A stretch of 64,000 nucleotides of DNA from an uncultured Shewanella sp. (GCF_947497935.1 NZ_CANMIO010000002.1:310001-374000); one strand, 5' to 3'; counted from the first letter of the stretch, positions 1 to 8,752 are shown. The notes: a model not told the origin generated them from the letters alone. Program-made: numbers and translations.

Positions 1-169
1 AAATACGCAAAATAAATATAAACTATTGTTTTAAATATTTATATTAAATAATCCATGAAATTTCATTCAAATTAAAGTGTATTTTAAAAAGCAATGAAAG
101 CAGCTTAGCTATCAAGATTGCTACCTCTCATACACTAACTTCTCGCTGACAACGCCTTATGCAATCAAT
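1..169. other. AT-rich stretch without a recognisable gene
   Basis: This edge of the window is very AT-rich and holds no open frame with a plausible ribosome binding site. It runs directly into the first hairpin array. I see nothing else here. Confidence 0.6.
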
Positions 170-736
170 TGCCTGCGGCAGGCGTATGTGCAGACACTTC
201 CGTGACACGCTGCAAGTCCATCCATGGAGGCTCGACCATGACATCCATGTCATGGATGGTCACGGCCGCATCTACACCGAGTTTGAAAAGCACAACCTTT
301 GAGACTCCGCGCACTACTAAAAAAAGAAAGGACAAAACCAACAACTCAAAGGTTACAGAAAACGCCAACTCCCCATCGGGGTTGCCGAAATACGCAGATG
401 ACTCTTTATCTAAAGTAATGCCGTGGAGCCATCATGGATGATGGTTCAGGCTCGGGGGGACATGGCCGTTCTCTGGCATCCATGCCTTCACGGCATTTGT
501 GAATCCATTCACATCAGATGACCCATCTGAGCCGTTAGGCGATTTTTATTGGAGTATGAGGTTCAACAACTTCGTTAGGGCGGCTCGGACTCTTTATGAA
601 AGAAATGGCCAAGAGGGGGAAGCTGTTGTCCCCCTTTTGCCCGAGTGTGAGCTGGAAGCTCACGACCTTTATCAAGCGCAGCTTGATTGCTTAACTTGTT
701 AGACGTAGTCTAACTTAAAACTCAGGCGCAGCCTGA
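170..736. repeat. Hairpin-array repeat, copy A
   Basis: This non-coding block is made almost entirely of short hairpins with very small loops. Perfect stems include 170-173/177-180, 217-221/224-228, 236-244/247-255 (nine pairs, loop cc), 429-435/438-444, 475-479/482-486, 499-504/507-512, 514-520/524-530, 647-653/657-663, 671-677/681-687, 699-704/708-713 and 722-727/731-736. A longer stem at 610-619/630-639 has a ten-base loop. The order of the tail hairpins and the spacer sequence match copies B and C, so the three are homologous. Short frames inside it have no ribosome binding site and no family resemblance, so I do not call genes. It may be an inert selfish repeat or a transcribed structured RNA; the sequence alone does not decide. 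Confidence 0.8.
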
Positions 737-753
737 TAGGCCAAAAAAAACCG

Positions 754-1011
754 TTACTCAAACATCTGATGACTCTTGATCAGAGTACACGATGGGTCAT
801 CTTCGCGCTTATTGATATTAACCAACTGATAAGCCGCTTTAATCTCTTTACCAATCTGCTGGTTTACTGACTCAACACCACTAACCTCAACAGCCTTCAA
901 GTAAGCCTGCATCAATTCTCGATCATTCTGAATGATCAAAAAAATCTCGTTAGATAACTTCTTATTTAGCTTCTGCACAGCCAATTGAGCAATTTCTTTA
1001 GGTAACATCAT
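754..1011 (-). CDS. Small hypothetical protein between hairpin arrays
   Basis: I do not recognise this protein of about 85 residues. It has no signal peptide or membrane segment and looks like a soluble, mostly helical, charged protein (MMLPKEIAQLAVQKLNKKL at the start). The frame can be opened from a TTG at 1023, but an ATG at 1011 has an AAGAG ribosome binding site a few bases upstream, so I prefer 1011. It sits alone between hairpin arrays A and B. The array tail at 722-736 lies just after its stop and could serve as a transcription stop. Confidence is moderate because there is a good start signal but no family support. Confidence 0.6.
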   Translation of the reverse strand: MMLPKEIAQLAVQKLNKKLSNEIFLIIQNDRELMQAYLKAVEVSGVESVNQQIGKEIKAAYQLVNINKREDDPSCTLIKSHQMFE

Positions 1012-1058
1012 TATTCTCTTCAATTATCAGCTAGGCCGCTGATTTCATGATTATTAAG

Positions 1059-1695
1059 CGACTGTATCAGTCGAATCCTTTAACTTATCAGTTAGCTAAA
1101 AACTGAATCAAAACCATCAGTGGTTTCAATGGCCTGCGGCCAGCGTATGTGCAGATACTTCTTAGGCACGCTGCAGCTCTTTAATAAGAGAAAGGGTCCC
1201 TGTGAGCTCTACGGTTTCATCCCTGAAACCGAAGGCTTCAGCCGTGTCTACACGGGGTTAGAAAAGCATAATCATTTCACCTGTTGAGTTCTCAATAAAA
1301 AACGACAGACTAATGTTCCAAGTGAACTTACAGAAAACACCAGTTTCCCCATCGGAGTTGCCGAGGTCATTGAAGAACTCTTGTAAACATTAGGCGCGTG
1401 AGCGAGGCATGGATGCCGAGATAGCCTTAGGTGAGCCATGGTCTTTCTCGTGCATCCATGCACTTCAAGACATTCAGGCTTCCTTCCTATCAGAGGCGAA
1501 TATGAGGCGATAGCGATTTTCGAAAATGACTGAGGATCAACAACTTCGTCTGGGGCGCTGAGGGTTTCTTCTTTTGAAATCAAGAGCGGGGACAAGCGCT
1601 TTCCCCCTTGGCTCGACTCTTAACAACAGAAAGGGGCGAAGCGCCACGACTTTAGTTGTTAGACATTGTCTAACTTAAAGCCCAAGCGCAGCTTG
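1059..1695. repeat. Hairpin-array repeat, copy B
   Basis: This is the second copy of the hairpin array. Perfect stems include 1059-1063/1069-1073, 1089-1093/1101-1105, 1111-1116/1121-1126, 1130-1134/1138-1142, 1213-1219/1224-1230 (loop tccc), 1234-1237/1240-1243, 1242-1247/1250-1255, 1406-1410/1413-1417, 1450-1455/1458-1463, 1516-1520/1523-1527, 1635-1638/1642-1645, 1659-1664/1668-1673 and 1683-1687/1691-1695. Relative to copy A, some stems changed on both arms, such as TGCC/GGCA versus TGGCC/GGCCA. Several hairpins of A are absent and others are new, so copies diverge as a mosaic. A frame across 1272-1595 is a by-product of the repeat. Confidence 0.8.
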
Positions 1696-1704
1696 AAAAC
1701 ACAA

Positions 1705-1733
1705 TAAAAAAGGGCGCTATAAGCGCCCTTTAT
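1705..1733 (-). terminator. Rho-independent terminator of the Ig-like lipoprotein gene
   Basis: A GC-rich stem AGGGCGCT / AGCGCCCT with a short AT loop is followed on the minus strand by a run of six T. It lies about 60 bases after the stop of the minus-strand lipoprotein gene. Confidence 0.8.
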
Positions 1734-1793
1734 GGTATCAATAGAAATGACTAATAAATCTTAATTGAGATAGTAGTCACTAAAGCATCGACA

Positions 1794-3815
1794 CTACGGA
1801 GTGATAATGACTGTCACTCTAGCAACAACAGTTTCAACACCGCTAGGCGTGGTTACCTTTACAACCAACTCCCCAGTAGCAGCCTCGGTTCCACCTTTCA
1901 CCGCGACACCATAGTTTTGACCACCTTCAGCGTTAGTGTTAGGCCAACTAAAACTACTTTGCCCCAATACTTCACCAACCGTAGAGGTGAAGCTGACTTC
2001 AGATCCGAAAGGCATCTGCTGCGCTCTTTGGTCAGTAATATTCAGAGAAACTTGTCCAATACCTGTATTAACAAGCTCCAACACCTGATCGCCATTATTA
2101 TTTTCGCTATCAATTACCACAATATTGGACGCAATGGCATGACTACCAGACATCACAATCACAACACTATCTCTGATAGTAATAGACTTACTATGATTAA
2201 CACCATCGGCACAGGCATCATGTGCAGGGTAGCTACATAGAACGCCGTTATAGTGTTCGTCTCGCTGAATTGGTAAATCATCGATTAACTCTTCAAACTC
2301 ATCTTTATCGTATATGCGATTCTCATTGTAATCGTTGAAGGCTCCGTCCATATCATAAAGCGGGCCATCAACACCAACCGACAAAAATAACTCAACCTCT
2401 TCTTCGTCGAAACGACCATTACCGTTGGAATCTGGGAATGACTCTTCTCCCAATGCATAAGCCGTGATGGTTGAGCGGCCATCTTCAGGCCATGGGTTTT
2501 GGCTTCGCCATATTACTGAGCACTTTCCATCCAAAGTAAAGCAGGAGTCATCGATGGCGCCGCCCTCGGTGGTGAAGTACACGGCAGTACCATCGGGAGC
2601 GAAATTATTAAAGGCATCGGCAAGGAAAACGCTGACTGGCACTTCAACACCTGCAATATCATAAGCCTCTGGGTTCAAAGTTTTAACGGCTAGTGTGAAG
2701 CTGTCTTGATCCGGGATCCCCGTAGAGATAATCAGCTTGCTAGACTGAGTAATAAGCAGTGGTTCACTACCATCGACGGTTGCGAACACCCGAACTGTTG
2801 TAGCAACTGTTCCAGAATTCACAACCGTCTGCACCATACCGCTGTTATCGGTAATTCCCTGTTCATCACTGAGATAAGCCCCCCCCATTTCGGTATTAAG
2901 GTTAAAGCTAACCGATTTATTGGTGACCGGATTACCGCTAGTATCGAAGACTTGAAACTTAACGACTGACGTCTCTGTGCCACCAGTTGTTTTAATGGAA
3001 ATTAAAGAAGGCTCTGCGGATACAAAGCTAATACTGCCTTCTTTGGCTTCGAGTACATTAATTGTCGCCGAAGCTATTAAATCCAAACCCGCCACCGTTG
3101 CTTTAACACTAATAGGATCTGCACCTGCGCAGCCTTTAGCAATATAGGTACTCGTGGCGACACCACCAACCAACAGCACGGGTGAGTCTAATTGAGCTAA
3201 CGGTGTAGAGAGCTGGGCACAGGCCGATGTGAAATAAACATCTACAGGTTCCTGAAAGGGCTCTCCCTGTTCATCGACAATCATCACCGACACACTTGCG
3301 GTGCCTCCCGCCGATAGCGAAGTTGTACTGACCTCTGCGACACCGGACTGCAATGGATCACCACTGCCCATCTCTAAGTTGGTAGCACCAATGACGATAA
3401 TAGCCGTGTCTTGCTCACCCGAGACCAGGCTTGCAGTTACCGTTCCGGCTCCTAGATCACTGCCGGCGTAGATAACGACGCTGGCATTGCCCTCATCATC
3501 GGTAACCGCCGTTGTAATAGGCAGTTCGCCCAGCGTACTCGCAAAGGTGACGATAGTCGGCTCAGTGATACCACTAACATTAGCAACTAGCTTTCCAGGA
3601 TTAACCGAAGAGATAGATGAGATATCATTCCCCTCGGCATCGGTAACACTTAAAGAGACCTCATAAATAACAGCTGCTGTCGGTGCAGCATTATCATTGA
3701 TTAATTCGCAGGGAACATTGTTAGGACATACGGGACCATCCCCATCATCCCCGCCGCAAGCTGTTAATATGAAACTTAAAAAGACAAGAGCAAATATTCT
3801 ATTGAAGGACACCAT
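1794..3815 (-). CDS. Large Ig-like-domain lipoprotein with EF-hand-like loops
   Basis: The product is a predicted outer-membrane or surface lipoprotein of about 673 residues. The N-terminus has a hydrophobic signal segment ending in the lipobox LTAC followed by GGDDGDG. The ATG at 3815 is preceded by GGAG seven bases upstream, so I choose it over two upstream in-frame starts. The body is a series of beta-rich repeats with Ala/Thr/Val-Asp-rich linkers, like bacterial Ig (Big_1/invasin-type) domains. Two acidic loops, DSNGNGRFDEEE (about 2401-2440) and DYNENRIYDKDE (about 2290-2335), fit the EF-hand calcium pattern. It is monocistronic with its own terminator and flanked by hairpin arrays. A role in adhesion or surface display is inference from the domain type. 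Confidence 0.75.
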   Translation of the reverse strand: MVSFNRIFALVFLSFILTACGGDDGDGPVCPNNVPCELINDNAAPTAAVIYEVSLSVTDAEGNDISSISSVNPGKLVANVSGITEPTIVTFASTLGELPITTAVTDDEGNASVVIYAGSDLGAGTVTASLVSGEQDTAIIVIGATNLEMGSGDPLQSGVAEVSTTSLSAGGTASVSVMIVDEQGEPFQEPVDVYFTSACAQLSTPLAQLDSPVLLVGGVATSTYIAKGCAGADPISVKATVAGLDLIASATINVLEAKEGSISFVSAEPSLISIKTTGGTETSVVKFQVFDTSGNPVTNKSVSFNLNTEMGGAYLSDEQGITDNSGMVQTVVNSGTVATTVRVFATVDGSEPLLITQSSKLIISTGIPDQDSFTLAVKTLNPEAYDIAGVEVPVSVFLADAFNNFAPDGTAVYFTTEGGAIDDSCFTLDGKCSVIWRSQNPWPEDGRSTITAYALGEESFPDSNGNGRFDEEEVELFLSVGVDGPLYDMDGAFNDYNENRIYDKDEFEELIDDLPIQRDEHYNGVLCSYPAHDACADGVNHSKSITIRDSVVIVMSGSHAIASNIVVIDSENNNGDQVLELVNTGIGQVSLNITDQRAQQMPFGSEVSFTSTVGEVLGQSSFSWPNTNAEGGQNYGVAVKGGTEAATGELVVKVTTPSGVETVVARVTVIITP

Positions 3816-3915
3816 ATCTATCTCCATATAAAACCTAGGTGTATAAAAATAAAGCACTCAATAGGTATAGGTGAATATCCGCAATTTTTCACATTTTATT
3901 TTGCTAAACAGTAGA

Positions 3916-4634
3916 GTATCAGGCTCTTGATACTGAGCGCTTAAGCTCGGATTCTGCGTATCATCAAAACCACAGCTGGAGAACAGTTACTTGAACAGTT
4001 CTCCTCCTAGAAATAGGCGTTGTTGGAGGTTTGTTTTGGCCTAGGTGGTGAACCTTTGCTTCATCAATACGTAGGCAGCTGTTGATGTATCGTCCAACAT
4101 CTGCGGTTCCAATGGCCTGCGGCCAGCGCATGTGCAGATACTGCTGAAGCACGCTGCAAGCACATCCCTGTGAGCTCTACGGTTTCATCCCTGAAACCAA
4201 AGGCTTCAGCCGTATCTACACCGAGTTAGAAAAGACGACCTTTCAGACTCAGCGTTAGACCTATAAAAAGAAAAAAGAAAAAACAAAGACACAGCAAAAC
4301 CAATTTCAACTCAAAAGCCACAGAAAGCACCAGTTCCCCCATCGGAGTTGCCGAAGTCATTGAAGAACTCTTGTAAACATTAGGCGCGTGAGCGAGGCAT
4401 GGATGCCGAGGTAGCCTTAGGTGAGCCTGGGATGGCGAATATGAGGCGATAACGATTTTCGAAAATGACTGAGGATAAACAACTTCGTCGGGGCGGCAGG
4501 GGTGATCCAAGAGGGGATTGCTGTTGATCCCCTCTTGGCCGAGTGTGAGCTGGAAGCTCACGACCTTTATCAAGCGCAGCTTGATTGATCCAATGGTTAG
4601 ACGAAGTCTAACTTAAAGCCCAAGCGGCAGCTTG
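3916..4634. repeat. Hairpin-array repeat, copy C
   Basis: This is the third copy. Perfect stems include 3916-3921/3928-3933, 3978-3984/3998-4004, 4113-4117/4121-4125, 4181-4187/4192-4198, 4202-4205/4208-4211, 4396-4400/4403-4407, 4455-4459/4462-4466, a 12-pair stem at 4507-4518/4527-4538, 4545-4551/4555-4561, 4569-4575/4579-4585, 4597-4602/4606-4611 and 4621-4625/4630-4634. The 12-pair stem corresponds to the stem at 610-639 in copy A with paired changes on both arms. From about 4160 to 4470 it is closer to copy B, and its last 130 bases are closer to copy A, suggesting recombination among copies. No credible gene lies inside. Confidence 0.8.
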
Positions 4635-4703
4635 AAACCAAGCATTTGTGGTTCCCCCAACTTGCAGATACACTTATAAAATAACCAACCACCCACACAA
4701 ACC

Positions 4704-5156
4704 ATGGCACTATCCCGCAAGAAGTGGAATACCATCATCATCCTAGCATCAGTCTTGATGATCTCAGTCTTGACCGTAATCGAGAGAAATAGCCAACAAA
4801 CACCCATGCAGACTCAGGCGCTATTCGATAACGCCGCACCGTTATCTCAACTGCAATTTGGTGAACACTGGTTACAGAAGCGTCAGTCTGGCTGGCAATG
4901 TAGCAGTAGAGTGCTTAATTGCTTAGAGTGGGCCAATGCTTGGGAACAAGTACATATATCGGCGCTAAGCGACAAACCTGAAACCGTGGGTGAGCCGATA
5001 GAGCTAGTGATCCAAGTGGATGATCTCATCGATGCCCAGTTGTGGATTTTGTTTAGCGAGCAAGGCTTACTAAAGTCGCCAGCTGGAAATTGGTATCAGA
5101 TCCCACCGAGTTTACGTGAGGCTCTAAGTCCCATTCTTCGTGCACAGCTAAACTAA
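4704..5156 (+). CDS. Membrane-anchored hypothetical protein upstream of mutM
   Basis: This 150-residue protein has an N-terminal membrane segment (TIIILASVLMISVLTVI, about residues 10-26) and a soluble remainder, so it is likely an inner-membrane-anchored periplasmic protein. The region around residues 63-76 has the two-Cys motif CSSRVLNC, which could form a disulfide. I do not recognise a family. The start at 4704 has no clear Shine-Dalgarno sequence but places the basic MALSRKK directly before the membrane segment. It lies 107 bases upstream of mutM on the same strand and may be cotranscribed with it; a functional link is not implied. Confidence 0.65.
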   Translation: MALSRKKWNTIIILASVLMISVLTVIERNSQQTPMQTQALFDNAAPLSQLQFGEHWLQKRQSGWQCSSRVLNCLEWANAWEQVHISALSDKPETVGEPIELVIQVDDLIDAQLWILFSEQGLLKSPAGNWYQIPPSLREALSPILRAQLN

Positions 5157-5263
5157 CTTTCATTCTTACCCGCAGAACGAATAGAACCGTGATCGGGATA
5201 GCTGCAATGATGAAAAATAATAAGAAAACGATAAGAAAGTAATAACAACAAGAGAGAGAATAC

Positions 5264-6079
5264 ATGCCGGAACTCCCCGAAGTTGAAGTCACTCGCCAAG
5301 GCGTTTCCCCTTATCTAATTGATAATGAAGTAACCGATTTAATTATACGCAATCCATCGCTAAGGTGGCCTGTACCTGAGATAGCGAAACAGATCGTCGG
5401 CCAGACGATCCGCAATGTGCGTCGCCGTGCGAAGTACTTGTTAATTGATACCGATGCAGGTACTACCATAGTGCACCTTGGCATGTCAGGTAGTTTGCGC
5501 ATACTGCCAGCCTCTACGCCAGCAGAAAAGCATGACCATATAGATTTGGTACTTACCAGTGGCAAAGCGCTGCGCTTTAACGACCCAAGACGTTTCGGAG
5601 CCTGGCTATGGTGCGAACTGCCAGAACAAGCACACCCATTATTATCGAAGTTGGGCCCTGAACCGCTCACTGACGCCTTTAACGCCCCTTACCTATTAGA
5701 GAGTTTAGCCAATAAGAAAAAGGCGATAAAACTATGTCTGATGGATAATCATATCGTGGTGGGTGTCGGCAATATTTACGCCAACGAAGCACTGTTTGCC
5801 GCAGGCATTCATCCACAAGCCGAAGCTGGTAAAGTCGATGCCGAACGTATCGAGATTTTGGTTAGTGAAGTAAAACAGATTTTGGCGGGCGCCATTAAGC
5901 AGGGCGGCACCACCTTGAAAGACTTTACCAATGCCGACGGCAAGCCGGGTTACTTTGCCCAGAAGCTACATGTCTATGGCCGAGGCGGCGAAACCTGTAG
6001 CCATTGTGGCCATCTACTCAGTGAAATCAAACTCGGCCAGCGTGCGACGGTGTTCTGTAGCTTGTGCCAAAAGCTTTAA
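5264..6079 (+). CDS. mutM: Formamidopyrimidine-DNA glycosylase
   Basis: MutM (Fpg) excises 8-oxoguanine and ring-opened purines from oxidised DNA and nicks the abasic site. The mature N-terminus PELPEVE supplies the catalytic Pro2 and Glu3, and the conserved Lys lies in RRAKYLLID near residue 57. The middle carries the helix-two-turn-helix signature [17 protein letters not shown]. The C-terminus ends in a four-Cys zinc finger, CSHC followed by CSLC. Length 271 is normal for the family. A GAGAGAG ribosome binding site precedes the ATG. The gene is intact with no sign of transfer. Confidence 0.98.
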   Translation: MPELPEVEVTRQGVSPYLIDNEVTDLIIRNPSLRWPVPEIAKQIVGQTIRNVRRRAKYLLIDTDAGTTIVHLGMSGSLRILPASTPAEKHDHIDLVLTSGKALRFNDPRRFGAWLWCELPEQAHPLLSKLGPEPLTDAFNAPYLLESLANKKKAIKLCLMDNHIVVGVGNIYANEALFAAGIHPQAEAGKVDAERIEILVSEVKQILAGAIKQGGTTLKDFTNADGKPGYFAQKLHVYGRGGETCSHCGHLLSEIKLGQRATVFCSLCQKL

Positions 6080-6119
6080 AACAAGGTACGAGAGCGTTCG
6101 CAAGCTCACTTCTAGGACC

Positions 6120-6326
6120 TAGGTTCTAGGACGCTGCGCTTCGAGAGCGGGCTACGCCCTACTAGGAACAGCAAAAGCAACAGGCGCCACCTTTGGGCTT
6201 GCTTAGCTTTCCCTGCTTTTATCGTCTTAACTTTTCCCATCTTTTCCGTAAGCGCAGCGTTCCGTCAGTGACGCAGTCACGTTCCCTCGGCCACAGGCCG
6301 TCCGTCTTTGCTTTTCCTAGAACCTA
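6120..6326. repeat. MITE-like element with 12-bp terminal inverted repeats
   Basis: The gap between mutM and the GT39 gene is bounded by perfect 12-base inverted repeats, TAGGTTCTAGGA at 6120-6131 and its complement at 6315-6326. Inside are hairpins with three-base loops: 6118-6122/6126-6130, 6149-6152/6156-6159, 6268-6272/6276-6280 (GTGAC-gca-GTCAC) and 6288-6292/6296-6300 (CGGCC-aca-GGCCG). There is no transposase frame, so it resembles a non-autonomous miniature element or palindromic intergenic repeat. The hairpin style resembles the arrays at the start of the window. Its right end abuts the stop of the GT39 gene and may act in 3' end formation. Confidence 0.65.
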
Positions 6327-6329
6327 AAA

Positions 6330-8057
6330 TCACTCCATCCACCGCCCTGGTGTTGGCGTGAAATATTGATAGCGCTTGCTTGGCTCGGCGCAGGTTGGCA
6401 GCAAATTATCTTTGGTCAGCAGCACCCAGTTATCGCGGTGCGCCACGCCCATGCTTTTTGCATCGCTGAAATCAAAACAGCTCAGCTTTTGATGATCGCC
6501 GACTAAGATAAAACGCTTATCACCTTCCTGCATCCACTGCCAGGCATTACGCTCTTGCTGCTCAAGGGTTGCGAGGTAACTAAAGTGGGTAATATCAACT
6601 GGTGAGAACAAGATAAACTGCTCTTTGAATTTGACTAAACCTAACTGACCATCGGGGCCTATCGCCTTGGCGGCATTCGCCATCAAGGCCTGCGGCGTGC
6701 GCATCGGCTCTAAGATACTGTAACCCCAAGTACTCATCACTATCCAAGTCATGGCTAGGCTAACGCCCATTCTGACCATAGCTTGTGAGTGCCGCAGTAA
6801 CAATAAGACGGCAAACCAGATAACACCCACCGTCAGTAAAAGGTAGCCTATATGAGTAAGATCCTGCGCATAATCGGCCATCGCCTTAACGATAGTGGGA
6901 TGATGAATAACGGCCAACACACCAGCTGTGGTAAATATCAGCCCTAGCAAGCATAGCAAACCTGTAAGACCCCACTCAAACCAACGCTTTGTGTCGGCAC
7001 CAGTAATCATCGCCGAGAGCGCTAATGCCAGCATAGGTAGCGCAGGTAAGATATACACGCCGCGCTTGCCTGGGCTGATACTGAAGAAAACCAGAACTAA
7101 CACGACCCAAATCAGCAGTATGGCAATCGTTGGCTCGGCTTTTACCTTGGCGACGACTCGCTGCCAATAGGCAACAATAAGCAAGGGTAATGGGAACCAC
7201 ATAATAGGTACCACACTCACCAAGAAATAATACCAAGGCTTGATATGATGCCAAGCATTGACGTAACGCTCGCCAGTTTGCTTAAACAAAATATTGTTTT
7301 GGTATTGGATCAGCTCTGGTGTGCCTTGGCTTTGTACAATTAGCACCATAGGCACCAACCAACAGGCAATGACAGCTAACATCGCCAGCGGTCCTGCGAG
7401 GCAGCACCACTTAAGGCGGCCTTTAAACAGATCTTTTTGAATAAGGGCGTAGCCGATGATAGGTATAAGCATCAACAGAGGGAGGAAGCCAACCCCCTTG
7501 GTGATCACCCCAAGCCCCATAAAAGCCCAGCCCGCAAAATACCAACGCCAATGGGGGCCCGTCATAAAGTGACGCAATAAGCCGTAACAACCTAAGGTGA
7601 TCCAACACATCACCATTGCATCGATCTGGGCGTTTTTACTCTGAATCAAGTACTGTGGCGCCAACATCAACAGTAGCGCGGCGTTGCGACCCACACGCAC
7701 ATTCCATAATCTGGAGCCTAGGTCATAGACTAAAAAAAGCGTTAGTAAGCCAGCCAAGGCATTAGGTAGCAAGAAGGCGACTTTTAAGCTGCCGGTGAAA
7801 CCATAAAATAGCGCAATAGCCCACATAAATACTGGCGGTTTATCTGGGTAAAATTCACCACCACGCTGAGGGAAAAACCACTGTCCAGAGTCCACCATCT
7901 CTCTGGCTACTTCGGCAAAACGGGGCTCATCTGCTGGCCAAGGCGAACGCCAGCCAATCCCAGCGAGCAGAATCACGGCAGCAAATAGCAGTAACACGCT
8001 TAAGACCTGATAATAGTCGTCGCTATTGAACCTTTGCTGCAGTGATTTCAAAATCAT
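6330..8057 (-). CDS. ArnT/PMT-like GT39 family glycosyltransferase
   Basis: This 575-residue integral membrane protein matches the GT-C fold family that includes ArnT and protein mannosyltransferases, which transfer a sugar from a polyprenyl-phosphate carrier on the periplasmic side. The first periplasmic loop has the hallmark acidic motif DEPRFAE, followed by YPDKPPVFMW. About a dozen hydrophobic segments fill residues 15-440, and a soluble C-terminal part of about 130 residues follows. It is the last gene of a minus-strand operon with a VTT/DedA-like protein and a GT2 polyprenyl-phosphate glycosyltransferase, spaced 27 bases from the former. The acceptor (lipid A, glycan or protein) cannot be read from sequence. 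Confidence 0.85.
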   Translation of the reverse strand: MILKSLQQRFNSDDYYQVLSVLLLFAAVILLAGIGWRSPWPADEPRFAEVAREMVDSGQWFFPQRGGEFYPDKPPVFMWAIALFYGFTGSLKVAFLLPNALAGLLTLFLVYDLGSRLWNVRVGRNAALLLMLAPQYLIQSKNAQIDAMVMCWITLGCYGLLRHFMTGPHWRWYFAGWAFMGLGVITKGVGFLPLLMLIPIIGYALIQKDLFKGRLKWCCLAGPLAMLAVIACWLVPMVLIVQSQGTPELIQYQNNILFKQTGERYVNAWHHIKPWYYFLVSVVPIMWFPLPLLIVAYWQRVVAKVKAEPTIAILLIWVVLVLVFFSISPGKRGVYILPALPMLALALSAMITGADTKRWFEWGLTGLLCLLGLIFTTAGVLAVIHHPTIVKAMADYAQDLTHIGYLLLTVGVIWFAVLLLLRHSQAMVRMGVSLAMTWIVMSTWGYSILEPMRTPQALMANAAKAIGPDGQLGLVKFKEQFILFSPVDITHFSYLATLEQQERNAWQWMQEGDKRFILVGDHQKLSCFDFSDAKSMGVAHRDNWVLLTKDNLLPTCAEPSKRYQYFTPTPGRWME

Positions 8058-8084
8058 CTTGATTAAACCTTAATATAAAGCTGA

Positions 8085-8750
8085 CTATTCATCGCTAACA
8101 ATCTCAGCCACCTGCTTACGCAGACGTGTTTTATACAGATAGCCACCGATTAGCGATGCAAAGATAAACAACACTATGCTGATCAATAGGTTGTTTGAAT
8201 CAGATAAACCAATCCCCGCACCGGCGAAGCTAAAAATAAGCATTTGAGGGATATAGCCTATGCCACTTCCCGCAAAAAATTTCCACGCACTCACATGAGT
8301 GGAGCCAGCTAAAAGGTTGGTTAAGGCGTTACTGCCAATAGGAAGAAGACGGATCATCAGTACCTTCAAAAAAGTACGATGAATTATCAGCCTCTCAAAA
8401 CGAAACAATTTATCTTCAAACCGCTTCTTAAGGGTGCTTCTGAAGGTCAGTCGAGCAAAATAGAAGGTGATCATACAACCGAGCAAGGCGGAGAGTGTCG
8501 CCAGTAGCGCCCCATAGACACCGCCTAAGGCAAAGCCGAACACTAAGGCCATAAACTGCCTAGGACCACCTACGCTAGTGTAAGCAGCTCCCATCGAAAA
8601 TAAGACGATAAGCCCTTTTGTGCCATTTTCCGCGACATAATTAGCAACCCAATTACTATCGGTAAAGGTTGCAAATGCTCCCTGCTTGGCAGCAAACATT
8701 AATAATGAGAGCACCACAACAACTGCAAAAATTTTGCCTAAACGCTTCAT
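8085..8750 (-). CDS. VTT-domain (TVP38/TMEM64, DedA-like) membrane protein
   Basis: The 221-residue protein has an N-terminal membrane anchor, several further membrane segments and the VTT-domain pattern: GGPRQFMALVFGFALGG, the cytoplasmic stretch around FEDKLFRFERLI, and RLLPIGSNALTNLLAG. DedA/VTT proteins have been linked to lipid scrambling and undecaprenyl-phosphate recycling in other bacteria. It starts within a few bases of the GT2 stop and precedes the GT39 gene, so all three are probably one operon. A role in moving the polyprenyl-linked sugar or the spent carrier across the membrane is inference from context. Confidence 0.85.
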   Translation of the reverse strand: MKRLGKIFAVVVVLSLLMFAAKQGAFATFTDSNWVANYVAENGTKGLIVLFSMGAAYTSVGGPRQFMALVFGFALGGVYGALLATLSALLGCMITFYFARLTFRSTLKKRFEDKLFRFERLIIHRTFLKVLMIRLLPIGSNALTNLLAGSTHVSAWKFFAGSGIGYIPQMLIFSFAGAGIGLSDSNNLLISIVLFIFASLIGGYLYKTRLRKQVAEIVSDE

Positions 8751-8752
8751 GA

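Noticed and set aside
169..702. Short plus-strand frames inside hairpin array A as genes
   Set aside because: They lack ribosome binding sites, are low in family-like features and follow repeat boundaries; equivalent positions in copies B and C are not open in the same frame.
699..713. TTAGAC-GTCTAA hairpins as integron attC sites
   Set aside because: GTTAGAC and GTCTAAC resemble attC core boxes, but they are only three bases apart and the expected pair at 60-140 bases with an intervening fold is absent; no integrase gene is seen.
170..736. Hairpin array as a CRISPR array
   Set aside because: Hairpins differ in sequence and spacing, there are no constant repeats with unique spacers and no cas genes.
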